DNA from: Pseudopyrenochaeta lycopersici
Lineage: Eukaryota > Ascomycota > Dothideomycetes > Pleosporales > Pseudopyrenochaetaceae
NCBI GenBank assembly: GCA_003313425.1
Contig: NHZP01000002.1
Coordinates: 372,001-436,000, forward strand
Reading direction: 5' to 3'
DNA length: 64,000 bases
Below the pieces are notes generated by a model that saw only the letters and a program-made list of their open reading frames with translations, was not told the origin of the DNA and did not search any database. Of the stretch, positions 1-13,679 are shown piece by piece (position 1 is the stretch's first letter; every line of letters starts with the position of its first letter). Position numbers and translations under genes: made by a program.

Positions 1-835
1 AAAGGACTTAGAGACTAGAGGAAGTTTTGGTCCACTTACAAGCCAAATCATGCACCCACATTGTGCGGCGCAGAAGGTAAATGTTGTACACTAGAACTAG
101 CAGATTGGAGCCCTGATACATCAAGAAAGCCTGCCATGGCTGGGGAACATAGCTTGAGTCCCAGAAAATGGCCAAGCCAAGGCAAAGCTGAGGACAAATG
201 ATGGCGATACCCGCGCAGATGGCGATCCAAGAGAATACATTCGCTGCGCCGCAGCAGTAGCTCTATCATGTGTAAGTGTTTTTGGTTCCGGCTTCATTTC
301 ACGTGTGAAAGACAAAGGCAACTTACCAAACCCCGACTCCATTTCTTTGGAGCCAAAATCGAGACCCAATGGTACTGGCCACCAGCCGTGGGATACACGC
401 TTGCCAATTCCGCCAGCGAGGCTGCACAGGCGCCCACGAGCACGAATATAATGATGGGCCCATAGATCAAGGTGGCTGGGCCGCCCTGTGCAATCGCAAG
501 TGCAACTGTTGCAGCTAGCCCAGCCCAGCTGTTACAAATGATCCAACCTGCAGAGATGGTCTCCAGACCGCTCATGTTGCGGGCATTCTCGTTCCGCAGA
601 ACGAGACCCTCAAGATGTAAACTATGAACTTGGCCATCTTGTCGAGATGCTACTGTAAGTTTCGTCAGCAGAAGCTCTTCAGGAATTCAACGCACTGTCT
701 GGACTAACGCAGTTCAAGGTCAGTTGTGTTGTCGGCTGCGACGTCGGATTCTGAGGGATATATGTTAGAGGGTCGTAGTCATCGATAGTAAGTTTGCATA
801 CCGAGTTTGAGCTTCTTCTCAGCAGATATCTCCAT
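1..835 (-). CDS. Amino-acid/choline-type permease (APC superfamily), N-terminal part, cut by window start
   Basis: Membrane transporter of the fungal amino acid/choline/GABA permease group, expected to import amines or amino acids across the plasma membrane. I read four exons: 835-802, 750-709, 652-327 and 262 down to the window edge, all with GT/AG borders and matching phases. The start ATG at 835 opens a short charged tail (MEISAEKKLK). The first membrane segments follow, including the family-like GGPATLIYG and AELASVYPTAGGQYHW stretches near residues 70-115. The last visible exon reads SYCCGAANVFSWIAICAGIA and then runs off the window, so most of the 12 expected helices are missing. An amine oxidase lies upstream on the same strand, which suggests an amine substrate; that is inference. 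Confidence 0.85.
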
Positions 836-1077
836 TTTGGGATGAATTGTAGATGCTGTGTATTAGATGTTCTTGATTGGGATGGTTTCGTGGGAGGATC
901 AGCTCTTATATCTTTCACCCCTTACTTACGGTTCGACCTCCCGAGGTCTGGAACGGTTTGACCCTGTCATTTCGTCGCGATAGCGTTCACTCATGGCTGA
1001 TCGTTGACACGAGGACTGGTTTGTCTATCAAAGCCACGAGTACTTGGGTTTGGGGTGGTTCTCGTCGGATGGTGGAG

Positions 1078-1116
1078 AGTTGCCTAATCTGGTCATTAAA
1101 GTGAGATGACGCTAGT
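1078..1116 (+). repeat. Direct repeat copy 1 flanking the amine oxidase gene
   Basis: Begins AGTTGCCTAATC and contains TAAAGTGAGA. About 31 of the first 36 positions match the copy at 3199-3237 in the same orientation. The two copies bracket the amine oxidase gene. They could be ends of a degraded DNA transposon or solo pieces of the same repeat family; I cannot assign a family. Confidence 0.6.
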
Positions 1117-1270
1117 CCTCAGGCCGCTTGATCAAGCGCTAATGAGACTTTGGGCCTACGAACGATGGCAAGCTCGGCTTTATTCCGCTATTAGCCCGAA
1201 GCCGTCGCGGGGTCCCGACGATTGGCAAGATAACGACCATTTTACGGGCTTTGCCGTTTGGCTCGGCAAA

Positions 1271-1286
1271 TTGACACGCGTGTCAA
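1271..1286. repeat. Perfect 16-bp palindrome
   Basis: TTGACACGCGTGTCAA reads identically on both strands and has ACGCGT at its centre. It lies in the spacer between the amine oxidase stop and the permease start. It could be a dimeric regulator site or part of a decayed repeat. Confidence 0.55.
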
Positions 1287-1463
1287 GATGCGGGGGAGCT
1301 ACGCCAGGGCATATGAGGAGGTCTCGGGGCTCACTGGGCAACTACAACACTGATTCACAAGCTATGAGACATTAGCCGCGCACTCTGTTTTCGGGGCTCA
1401 AACATTGTTAAGTAGTAATAGAAGTCACACAGATTGTGCACCATATTTCTATCATTATGCAAT

Positions 1464-3102
<1,639 letters not shown>

Positions 3103-3198
3103 TTATATCGGATGCTTTTTTAAATGGCTATGTGATGCTCTGTGCGACAAAAATTCCGTTGCAGCTCAATTCCGCGTCGCAATTAGACCGTAAAGTAA

Positions 3199-3237
3199 AG
3201 TTGCCTAATCCGGTCAGTAAAGTGAGAAACCGCTAAC
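3199..3237 (+). repeat. Direct repeat copy 2 flanking the amine oxidase gene
   Basis: Begins AGTTGCCTAATC and continues GGTCAGTAAAGTGAGAAACCGC. It has the same orientation as the copy at 1078. Just downstream there is short dyad symmetry (CCGCTAGTGCTAGGCGG) of the kind seen in transposon ends. Confidence 0.6.
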
Positions 3238-5172
3238 GAAGCCGCTAGTGCTAGGCGGTGCGGGGCTGATTTTACCGCTAGTACCACTGGCATCGTATCA
3301 GCTTATCCAAGTTTGCATGACTTCGGTTATCCAAACCAGGTTCCTATCTTTGATAATTGCGCTCTCAAGAGCGATGCGTGAGTGGAAAATGCAAGCGTTG
3401 TGAACAGCAGTCAATATTTTAATCCTGCCACCAGCGAAAATAGCAACATACACGGGCCTTCGCATGTGCTTGTGAGGCGAACGAGTGTTGAGTCAAGATC
3501 TCGCAACTCGTCGAACATGTCCTAATTCAAATTCAGCCTATACATGTGTGTGTTCTAATTAATGTTGCGAAGAGCGCTCAAAGCTTATATCATGATCATT
3601 TCATCAGTCGGTTAGATTAGCGTCCTTGGAAATTACAATTCTCATCGGCTCGACATCAATGATGGGTGGGTGGAGTTGGTTCACGCTGCATTCCTCAGGC
3701 TGAGATCGAGGGATCATCGTTTGGGAAGGAGCCACGAATCAAGATTGGATGATGTCATTCACAATTCTTTTCACGATGATAGGGAGCCCTGATGACTTAA
3801 ATCACCGAATAATACACCAAATAAACTCTTAAACGATCGGTCTGTGCGCATAGCAACAGTTCCCACGCGCGATATCCGACTTTCGCGGTACCGAGCTGAA
3901 CCAGGTCGTGAAAGTGGTGGGAGGGGAATGCGACATATTTATGCATTATTATTCACTGTTAAGTTCAATTATGCGTGCCTGCCAGAACTGCAAGCGACAA
4001 ATCCATAAGACACTAAGAGTTTAACAATCCAATCTATACAGGGAAGTTGACGCGGTCTACGGAGAGATGCTGAAAAGTTCTTTGGCTGTGGAATGACAAT
4101 TAGCGTCGTCCATCATCGTCCCAAATCCACCGCCACTTTCGCTTGTACAAGTATATGTGGGGTGTGTAGGCGAGGACGGGGTAAGGGCTATAAACTCAAG
4201 CTAAGATCGCCGCGAATACTCGCTTTCAGTTCGATCTGAATCTCCAAAATCGCCTCCAGTGTCAAATTCAATCCACCTTAATCATTCAAATCACTTCCGG
4301 ACCCTTTCGGCGCCTCTATTTAGAATAGCTGATCCGCATCAGTGTTACGCATTAGGATCTCGTCTCTCATTGCTGGTGCATACCTAACAAGACCATCCAT
4401 ACATGTGCTGTCTAGACCATTACGCTCGAACATTCCCATCTTTCAAGATCGCCGTTAGCATCAGCCTCCTTAAGAGCTTTTACTAATGTCGTATACATAC
4501 ATTTACTATCTCTTAGGCCTTTTTTTAAGCGCAAGCAATAGGCACGACGCGATGACGAACGCGAGCGTGCGCTTTATAAACCAGCTTCGCACTTGTCTTG
4601 CTTCTTCTTGTTAATAACCTTCTGCTGCGCCATAGTCGAGCGCTCATGCGGCTCCGAGCCGGATGCCGCATTCTGGTCTTTGTCGGCCATGTCGTCGAGA
4701 ATTCTTTGGATCATTCATTTTTGGGCATGTAGTGATGAAAGAATATGGGCAAATGATACATCGGGATTGTTGAAGGAGGCAGGCGGAGTCGAACCTAAAG
4801 CCAGGTCAAAGGCCAAGGCCCGAGAGGAGGCACATTTATGCAACACTAGCAAGCCATCTAAAAACAGGATTAGGACGACTTTGCTGGAATTTTGCTGCAC
4901 CGAGCAAGTCGGCTCAAGCCGAATCTCCTCTTCGCCCCTAAAACCAAGCGGCCAAATGTTTCTCCGTCCCAGGCTCTTTTGCCCTAATATCCCCACCGCC
5001 TGTCCATTGACCCCTTGGACCCTCGGCCAGCGTGATACCGGTAAATAAAGTAACACCTCATCCAAATACAACTTACATTAACACTTTAAGAGGGTGGAGG
5101 ACAGGAGCCATGCACAGACCGGGGGCAAACTCGCCGATTATCTCACTGCGCTCCTTTGCTCAAGCTAGCCCA

Positions 5173-5193
5173 GGTCACGTGGTAGGTCACGTG
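5173..5193. promoter_or_regulatory. Paired CACGTG (E-box/G-box) sites
   Basis: GGTCACGTG occurs twice in direct order, with CACGTG at 5176-5181 and 5188-5193, 12 bp apart. CACGTG is bound by fungal bHLH and some bZIP regulators. No start codon lies close by, so the target gene is unclear. Confidence 0.4.
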
Positions 5194-5725
5194 AAAGGCG
5201 GAACCGCTCTTTACTAAGAGCAGTGAAATCAATATCGAAGCAATAAATCTTCGAAAAGATAGCTGTTCATGTCGTTATCAAACAACGTTGGACTAATAAC
5301 CGTTAATTATGCTAAACTTGCAGCCTTCAAAAGCATCACGCGAGGGTCGCCGATTCTCCAAACCCGGGCCGAAAATGAAATGAAAGAGCGGTGAAGGCAT
5401 GAAGACAAGAAAGAGGCAGTGCACGCTAAAAATAACATTTAGACATGATTGGCTGGATCGTGGTTGATATCGTGCGCTAGACCATTAAAGGCATAGGGCA
5501 GTCACCTGATTGCGGCGATGCAAAAGTGACTGGAGCTTTTGAATGAGCCCACAAACAGCTAAGGAGGCGCTAATCCAAATCAAGGTAGAACAGCCTAAGC
5601 GCTTCCTACAACTGTAGAGAAACAGCCAAAGAGCACCTTAAGACCCATATTCAGTGCTGTATTAGCCTTGCTCCTCTTGGTCTTCACATCATGATGCGAT
5701 GTAGACAAACAATCAGTTTTGGCAA

Positions 5726-8700
5726 TTAATCTTGTGGCGTGGATACGTTTGACAGTTGCGCAGTGGCGTTTGAGCTAGCAGCTCGTGTTTCTTCCTCCTG
5801 CTGTTTGAGTAAAACACAAGTCTTCCCTTTCGCACTTTTCCAATGTCGATTCAGCATATCTCCTCTGCTGAACTCGCGTCCGCAACCCCAAGAATGGCCA
5901 TTCTTGAGGGTACCTCCACATGTGAAGGTTTTAGCTCCTGAATGCGTGGTAGTCTCGTGTCGGGTGCGGTCACCTAGTCTTGCGAAACTCTTGCCGCACT
6001 GCTGGCAAACATATTTCTTCTCATTGGGGGCATTGTGAGTCCGCATATGAATCTTTAGATTGTGATTTCGAGTGAACTTGGCTTCACATTGGGTACAGTC
6101 GAACGACACCTTCTCTGGAGGTAATTCTGGGTATTCGGCCTCGTCATCTTCATCAAAACCGATCATTCCATGATACTCGTTTTCGTGTTTTTGAAGCTCT
6201 TTCAATGTAGCACAACCGAGTAGAGCCATCGCGCAACCCGAGAAGGTGCAGAAGTAGGCTCGCTCATGCTTCGGCACATGCTCCTCTCGATTTTGCTTTG
6301 TAGTAAATCCATTATAGAAACGCATGCAATTTACCCGGGGACATTTGAAGATTTCGGCTCCATACATGGATCGAAATTTGTCAGTGTTGGTTGTTGTACA
6401 TGCTGTCCTTTCAAGACAGTCTCGAATCTTGGCAATCGTGCTGTGTAGCTTGAGGACTTGATCATTCGAAAGTTGCTTGGTGGATGCAATGAGTTGCCTT
6501 TGTCCCAGATAGCCAGCTAATATGAGCTTTTCAAAGTTGCGGTTGTCCTCCAGTACTTTCCACCGCTCAAGGTATGATTTTGGGACGATTATATTACTCT
6601 GCGTTTGGATCCAGTTTGAATCAATCAAAACCTCGGCAGCCTCCGATAGTTCATGCAGTGCGTCTTTAGATTTCTGTGTGCGTAACCATGCATCTACGTG
6701 GCGCGACCAGTATGCATATGCGTAGTCGATGAAGCCGTAGTACCCCGATGGTATGTAATCTGAGATTGTCGATTCATCAATCTCGGCATCGAAGCCTTCG
6801 AATCCAAGATATCCAACGCATAGCAAAGCGAGAGCTGCTTCACCGGATCCAAGATCGACAAGTTTTTCATCTACAAGATATCTGGTGAGTTTCAGCATTT
6901 GATTCAAGAGTGCACAAGGCGATGCTATTAACTCTTGTTTGGATACTGGTGTAGCTCATAAAATACGATATTGAACTCACTTTTTCGCAGTGTGATGGAC
7001 AAGGTTGACAGAGCCATCAGCATGAATATCTACCAATGAGCCGCAAAGTTCCTTTGAATCAACGCAAAACCGTTTATGCTCCCAATCTACGCTCTGAGAG
7101 TCAATATCGATCGACACAGCACATTGGATTTCTCGCCATTTGAGCGGACGTTTTGCGCAAACCAGCCAACTTAACAATTTGAGACTTTTTGAGCTGACAA
7201 AATCTGCTCCTGCTGATAGTCTATGAATTATTCGAGAGTATCTGTCTGGATTAGTCTATTCAATCTAAGGTCATGCTCACCAATAACATACACTTCTTCA
7301 AGCCTCAGAGCGCCCTGTGGAAATCTTTCTGGATCCAGCTCATTATCGAGATCTGCCATCGAAGTTTGATCGTATAGATATGAGGTCATCAAACGTGCGA
7401 ATAGGAACATCCCTATAGTATGGTTAATTTAATGGAGCAGACCACAACTGAATATCCCACCTTCTGCTTTGTTTGCTATCATGCTCTCAATATAAAGCTG
7501 CCGATCCTTAGACAAACCAAACTTGGTTGTGATATCAAGGCTGCGTGCAGCCGCATACGTCAAAATATCTTTCTTCGTATCTGTTTCGGTGACTTTTAAC
7601 GACGACATCCTCGCAAAATCTTTCCTTGCAATGTTGTCGTCCTGACTGACAAACAAGCAGCGGAGCGAATCAGCATCATCTTGGGGCAGAGATTCCCACA
7701 GCTTTTCGAAGAAACCTACGATTTCTTTCCTCTCCTCTCTTGCGCATTCGTCAATCCCGTCTATCACCACGTATAGTTTCTGGAAACTTTTGACAGACGT
7801 TTCTAGTAACTGTCTCGCAAGTTTCTCCGTTGAGAGTGGAGTTTGCCCACTTTTAGAAGCATTTTCGTACAAATAAGGGAGAATTACACCATTCTGTAAA
7901 ACATCGTCCTGTAAAAGCAACTGGGACAAAATACCTCGCATAACCCCAAGGAACGTGTTTCGGTCGGAATCCAGATACCTGCAATAGAAGTAAGCAATAC
8001 GAACATCTTTAAGTTTCCTGGTCTCTTCAACGACCAATGATGATAAGATGGTTTTGCCTGGTATTACTGTAAGTACTGCCCGAACCAAAATCCATAGGAG
8101 ATGCTAACCTGCGCCTGGTATGCCATTCATCCAAAGTAAGTGTGTCGAGCAGAACATCGGATCGAACCAGGAACGAAAACGATTCTTCTGGAATAACCAC
8201 TGCCCCGTCCCTCCATAGAGCTGACGGACCTTAGCATACGTCTCTTGGTCAGCCTCACAGTTGGCGGCAGACAGCCACTGATGTACGATTTCGCGTCGCC
8301 TATTCGTCTCATTCTCACTTTGATTCTTTAGCGCAGTTTCCGCCAACTCTCGCGTTCTAAGAACCTCAGTGAACTGGGTCAAGGTCGCTTGCGATTCAAT
8401 CAATGCCATGTGTTCACGCATGTTGCGAAGAATTCCGGCAAACTCTGCATCGAAACTTTTCCATAACGCTTGGAAAAGCTGTTGCCACACTGGACGTTGT
8501 CAGGTTACCACCAACGGCATCATGTCTGGCGTATTTAACAACTTACTCCGTTTTTTAAAGTATCTCATTGCGTTCCAGTGAAACTTGAGGATATCTTCAA
8601 AAATAAGCCTCAACAGCTGAAACATTTGTGGTTGATTCCGAAAATATTGTTCGTATTGAGTTAACAATGGAATATGTTCGCCGATTCGCTGATAAGCATC

Positions 8701-9258
8701 CATAAGAGCGTCGAATGCTTCGTGGAAAGTGCTTGCTACCTTGTTATGTTAAATTTTATACAACTTGTTTGTCTTTAGTCCTGAAGCGGCCATGTTTGGA
8801 AGACTCAGAACAACCAGGTCCCCATAACTGAAATTGAAGCGAAAATAGCTTTAGAACAACTTGAAAATTGAAAAAAAAAAAAAAAAATTTGAGACGAAAC
8901 GTCAGTACCTGAAGAAGCATTTTCATGGGACCCTACACCTCTTCCGATTAGCTGAGGAGCCATATGGTACCGCGTGCTATACTCGTACCCAGACATAAGC
9001 TAAGATCGGGGTGGTATTGAGGAAGACCGATACCACCTTGTCGTACTCCCTCATTCCTTCCAAAAACCTTTCAAGTTTGCTCATAGCTCGTAGTTTCTTC
9101 TCGGAGTTCTGCTTTTGTTGAATAGTTTCTATGGCAACATGAAGGTCTTGAAGTGTAGTGGCTCCGAATTGTCTCTTTTCCTTGTCGCTCAGCGTGGTTT
9201 TGAACTTTTCCAGCACCAGCTGGAACGCTGTAGCTTGTATATGGGCCTGAGTCGCCAT
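5726..9258 (-). CDS. NACHT-domain NLR-like receptor with C-terminal C2H2 zinc fingers
   Basis: Putative intracellular STAND NTPase of the fungal NLR-like class, with a zinc-finger C-terminus where ankyrin, WD or TPR repeats are more usual. Eight exons fit in phase: 9258-8989, 8932-8909 (24 nt), 8739-8547, 8489-8109, 8057-7461, 7412-7281, 7245-6981 and 6881-5726, giving 1005 aa. Residues 1-270 form the helical N-terminal domain common to fungal NACHT proteins (EYDKVVSVFLN, AYVWGPMKMLLQ). The P-loop GIPGAGKT is at about 285-292 and Walker B VVIDGIDEC at about 386-394. Residues about 800-980 hold Cys/His fingers, with at least two canonical C2H2 units (FDCTQCEAKFTRNHNLKIHMRTH-type, then YVCQQCGKSF) flanked by degenerate ones. 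It is divergent from an SNF2/RING helicase and near a HET pseudogene. NLR-like proteins commonly act in non-self recognition or programmed cell death; the ligand and output here are unknown. Confidence 0.88.
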
Positions 9259-9691
9259 AGTGTGGTTACTTGGAGTGTAAAATTTACTTCATAACATACA
9301 TATGTTAATGGACGGACTCGCAAGGTACGAAAGCTATCGTAAGATCGTGAAGAAGCCATTAATCGTGCGCAGAGAAGGCTGAATCAGTTGGCACGTGCAC
9401 GCTACGCGCGTTCTGCCTTGAGCACACAGCCTCACCAAGTCAAATTGCAGGCCCATCAGGCTATTGACTGTTCAATGATAGTCTCGAAGAACACGCTGCT
9501 TATACATATGAGCCATTGCTCGGACTATCTTATAGAGATTCGTCATCACTCGCCGTCAGTGATTCCATCTTTTACGTATCTAAACTTTTCGTAGCCACTT
9601 CTCGCCCACTCGTGCAACCAGCAAAGCACCCAGTGAGCCTTGAATGGCTACGCGCATCTAAAATACGTTTGATGATCGGATACCGTTCACA
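9259..9691. promoter_or_regulatory. Divergent promoter region between the NLR-like gene and the SNF2 gene
   Basis: A 433-bp spacer between two divergent start codons. No clear TATA box or repeated motif was found. It should carry the regulatory sequence for both genes. Confidence 0.5.
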
Positions 9692-12600
9692 ATGAAGAGA
9701 CTCCTAAACCCAACCAATATCGACCCAACGCCGAAGCGACGTTCGGCGTCGCACTCAAGAGCGAATGGTACAAGTGATCTCATGGTACACGCATCAGCGT
9801 TTGTATAGCTCCTTATACTGACCCCTGTGGTAGGTACCACCAAGCTTGATATACATGATGTTATCGAAAGTTCAGCCACAATTACTAGCACTGCAGAATC
9901 TTTCAACTCTCAAGAAAGATCCTCGAAGTGCTTTGAGGGCCTTGACGTAGTTTGCTATGGTTCGGTAAACTTTACCCCGTTAGACTGTGGTTTTCTTCTA
10001 TACACTAATGCTTGTTAGATTCTCAATGTTGTTCTCCAAGTAAGGGAGGATCCATTGGTGTTTTCTGGGCCATCAGCGCAGCACCCTCATCACGGGTTCA
10101 TTGCACTCGAACCTTCGTTTATCGGCGAGCATTGCTGGATGAAGTTGCGTGGCGCAGTAGCCTTTGGGTGCATGAGCACAACAGCATCACAAGCCTTGAA
10201 GCGCCTAGTATCTCTTCCCGGCGTTGAGGTTGAAGGCGTGGTTTCTAATTCCAGTCTGAACAACGCCCGAGCACATTGGAAGCAATCTGGAAGGGCCGCG
10301 AACCTATTAGTAGACGTCAACGCCTACGGGGACATTCATTCGTCAAGGTCAGTAGGTGAGATCCTAAGCGCAACGAAGCTCTTCTTGCAGCTTCCGAATT
10401 TTGACTCCAGATCTCTTGCCTACAACAATCCTCAGTATCTCAAGCTGCCCGATGTTTCACATATCCGAATTTCGGACTCGTCAGAAGCAAGCGCTGTGGA
10501 ATCTCGTCAGGAGAGCGACCAAGAGGTTTCACGCTTCGAGATCGAATCAATACTTGATCACATACCGCAGGCAAACTTCTTGAGGGAAAGGTTTACGAGT
10601 AATCGAATACGAACTCCTTTGCTAAAGTATGCATCTAAGTAATTGGTTTGCTCTTACTAATATTGAAGTAAGATATCAGAAAGAAGCGATTGATTTTATC
10701 ATCAGGAGAGAAACAGGAGACATACCCCCATCGATGAGCCTTTGGAAACCTCATTCTCCACCAGGAGGTTCTTTCTGGTAAGCTGTTGTTCGTCATGGAC
10801 TTATCAACACTGATGATACAAGTTTCCAGCATGTAATCACAGGCGCTAAGAGCATTGATATGGAAGATGTATCTGGTGGCATTCTTGCGGACGACATGGG
10901 CCTTGGCAAAACACTTTCGATGCTAGCCGTCATTGTGGAATCTATTGGAAGGGCGCTTGACTGCGCTGTAGCTGATACAAGGCCCTCGACGAAATATTGG
11001 CAAGACATCACACCTTCCAAGACAACTCTAGTGATAGTTCCTTCAGCTTGTGAGTCATTCATCATGCTCCACACATTCCTACATCTAATTGCTGTAGTAC
11101 TTCTGGATAGCTGGGTGGCGGAAATTGAAAAGTAAGATTGATATTCATTATGTGTGATCCATCTTACAGTTGACAGACATATTGACCCCGGCACCATTTC
11201 TGTGCACCGTTATCATGGGTCGGAGAAGCGAATTGATCTTCCTACCTTGCTTCGAAACGACATCGTACTTACGACGTACGCGACAGTTGCTGCAGACTTT
11301 TGTCGAGGACGAAGCACACTACATCACGTCGCTTGGTACCGTGTAGTGCTTGACGAAGGTATTCCATTTCACCATTTCACCAGAACTTAGTCCTCAGTGA
11401 CTGACTCAAGTAGCTCATTACATTCGTAATGTATCTACAAAACAATTCCGTGCAATACAGTCCCTACCCACGAAAATTCGTTGGTGTCTCACGGGTACTC
11501 CCATTCAGAATTCACTCGAGGATCTTGGTGCACTTATAAAGTTCCTGAGGATACCGATACTGGAGGATCTGACTATCTTTCGTAAGCAAGTGAGCACGCC
11601 GACCCCGTCGAGTTCAAGGGGACGATTCACCAATCTTCGCCGACTGCTTGAGGCGTTGTGTTTACGACGAACCAAAAGCTTGCTAAATCTACCCGAACCC
11701 ACAACAGAGACATGTATTCTCCAGTTATCTGCGATGGAGACTACAAAATATCATGACTACGCAGAAAATTGCAAGCATGCTATTGACTTGGCAATATCTG
11801 GGCACAGCATGAGGAAAGCTAACCAGCATGTCATCCAAGCCATTTTAGGAATGCGTCTATTCTGCAACGACGGGGAAGAAGCTCTCACTAGGAGAAGGCA
11901 CACTCATGGACTTCCTACTGAGCCTGAGGAAGCCTTAAGCTACTTGCAAACATCTGCGGACCCTGCATGCATTCAATGCGGCTGCGAGATTACCACCATG
12001 TACCAAACGGACGATGAAAGTTCGGGAACAATGACCGTTTGCCAACATATAATTTGTGGAGTATGTCTCCCTGAGTTCGAAACGGACCTGGACAACAGCC
12101 TAGAAGATGGGCGCACTCAATGTCCTTTCTGTGGCCTAAAAGCAGAAAGGTCTTCGTTCGTGGTTCGCCCATGTTTGTCTACACAAGATACCCGTGAAGC
12201 ATCGAGCATTGAATACCCCACCAAGTTGCGTGCGCTTCTCAAAAATGTTGAAAAGCAAAACTTCGATGATAAAAGGTAAGTTTCTTTGTACTGTAATCTG
12301 TCTCAATTACCCGAGCAAGGTACGATCCGCGTTTCTCCAGGAGTCACTCACCCAACTCGCAGCATCGTGTTTTCTTTCTGGAAAACAACGCTTGATATCG
12401 TAGCGCAGATGTTTGATGCACATTCAATTCCCTTCTATCGCATACATGGCAGTCTATCATCGAATAAGAGGAGTAAGGTCTTAGCCGAATTTGAGAAATC
12501 GACTACCACCAGGATACTACTGATAACTCTGGGCACCGGAGCAGTAGGGTAAGAACACTATGCTATCATACACAGGCAGAATTTGTCAGTGGACTGACCG

Positions 12601-13037
12601 TCTCCTAGCCTGAACAAACTCAAAGTAGCTAATCATGTCCACATTATCGAGCCTCAATGGAATCCCTCAGTAGAGAATCAAGCTATAGGTCGAATCTTAC
12701 GGCATGGGCAAGAGAAATCCGTCAGGATTGTCAGATACATTATGAAAGGCACTGTCGAAGAGGTACCGGCCTCGTTCTTTCTCTAAAATAAAAGATCTAA
12801 CCCCTGATAGGCAGTGCAGTCACGTCAACTGCGCAAACTGCAGCTCGCGCGCGGAGGCTTCGGCTTGACCAAAGACGAACATAGTTCGCAGAGAGTTGAT
12901 GAAATTATGGTATGTTAGTAGGGTGTTGGCTGATTCAACTGGGTAATAATATTCGCCAGAGCCTAATATGTCCAATGAAATCGCACATCACGTCTGCGGT
13001 CGGAAAAGACGCTCTCTCTGGTAATGTTCGCAAATAA
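9692..13037 (+). CDS. SNF2-family helicase with internal RING finger (Rad5/Rad16/Uls1-like)
   Basis: Predicted DNA translocase and ubiquitin ligase. I read twelve exons: 9692-9767, 9834-9964, 10019-10626, 10673-10777, 10823-11049, 11098-11131, 11177-11358, 11414-12275, 12363-12548, 12609-12762, 12811-12909 and 12960-13037. All phases agree, for 913 aa. The start and the last exon are the least certain parts. Helicase motif I is DDMGLGKT (about 330-337) and motif II is DEAH (about 453-456). CLTGTPIQNSLEDL follows. A RING-like C-x2-C ... C-x-H-x2-C-x2-C ... C-x2-C finger sits at about 640-694, inside the helicase core as in Rad5 and Rad16. The C-terminal lobe carries VFSFWKTTLDIV and QAIGRILRHGQ. 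No HIRAN domain is visible. The family works in nuclear DNA-damage tolerance or chromatin remodelling; the specific role of this divergent copy is unknown. Confidence 0.88.
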
Positions 13038-13679
13038 ACAGATGGGAATTTCCTCGGTCTCTAGTAGATAGTTTGCACAGTCCTGGTAGTCGAAAAAATA
13101 GAAAGAGGCAGAGTAACTGCCTAACATGTTGTCTGCATCACCTGGTCATGTGATCCCTCTTTGAGCGTCAGTTCCAAGATCGGACTAGTGTCCAATTGCC
13201 CCTCTATCTTCGCTCTCTGAAATTTGCATCGCCGCAAACGCCATAGTTGATCCAATCAGTGGCTGAGAAATAACGAGGCTTGCGTTCGGGTGCATCGCTC
13301 TTTGCTGCACAGCCACGCTGACGCCGTTGTCCTAATGTGGCATAGTAGATTCTTGCGTGGAGGCTTTCACGCATTACAATGGGTAGTAGACTCATTTTAC
13401 GTTTTTATTGTAAGACTATACAAGTCACCTCAAAATGAGAGGGGGGGAAGACGAAGACGACGCCATGCACGCATTTTCCTCATTAAAATTCAGCAAAACT
13501 ACAAAGTCTTAAAGCTGAATATCTCTTTAAACAGCAGCTTAAATAGAAAACCCCTATAATATATTTTTTCATGGAAATTGCTTAAGAGATTAACCCAATC
13601 TCTTTAGATTTTAAAACTTACTTAGATACGCTTTTTTCCCTAAGAATTTCTCTAGAATAGTAGTTAGCTTTAAATAGAA
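13038..13679. other. Spacer with AT-rich, repeat-like patch
   Basis: No gene seen. Roughly 13480-13680 is strongly AT-rich with repeated TTTAAA, TAGA and CTTA words. This resembles repeat DNA decayed by RIP-type C-to-T mutation, although I have not computed RIP indices. It adjoins the broken end of the HET pseudogene. Confidence 0.5.

Larger units (their letters stand above)
836..1463. other. Gene-free spacer with repeat copy and palindrome
   Basis: No coding sequence recognised. The stretch holds the upstream region of the permease, one copy of a sequence repeated at 3199 (here 1078-1116), and a perfect 16-bp palindrome at 1271-1286. Much of 1078-1340 may be the remnant of a small mobile element, but no transposase or clear inverted termini are visible. 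Confidence 0.5.

Noticed and set aside
4593..4720. Minus-strand protein-like short frame (MADKDQNAASGSEPHERS...), about 38 codons.
   Set aside because: No conserved motif and no spliceable upstream exon; kept only as a remark in the spacer entry.
4788..4815. Minus strand GGTTCGACTCC resembles a tRNA T-loop.
   Set aside because: The T-stem arms do not pair beyond two bases, and no anticodon or acceptor arm fits upstream or downstream.
8871..8887. Poly-A run on the plus strand, possible retroposon tail.
   Set aside because: It lies inside an intron of the NLR-like gene as a poly-T tract, with no target-site duplication or element body next to it.
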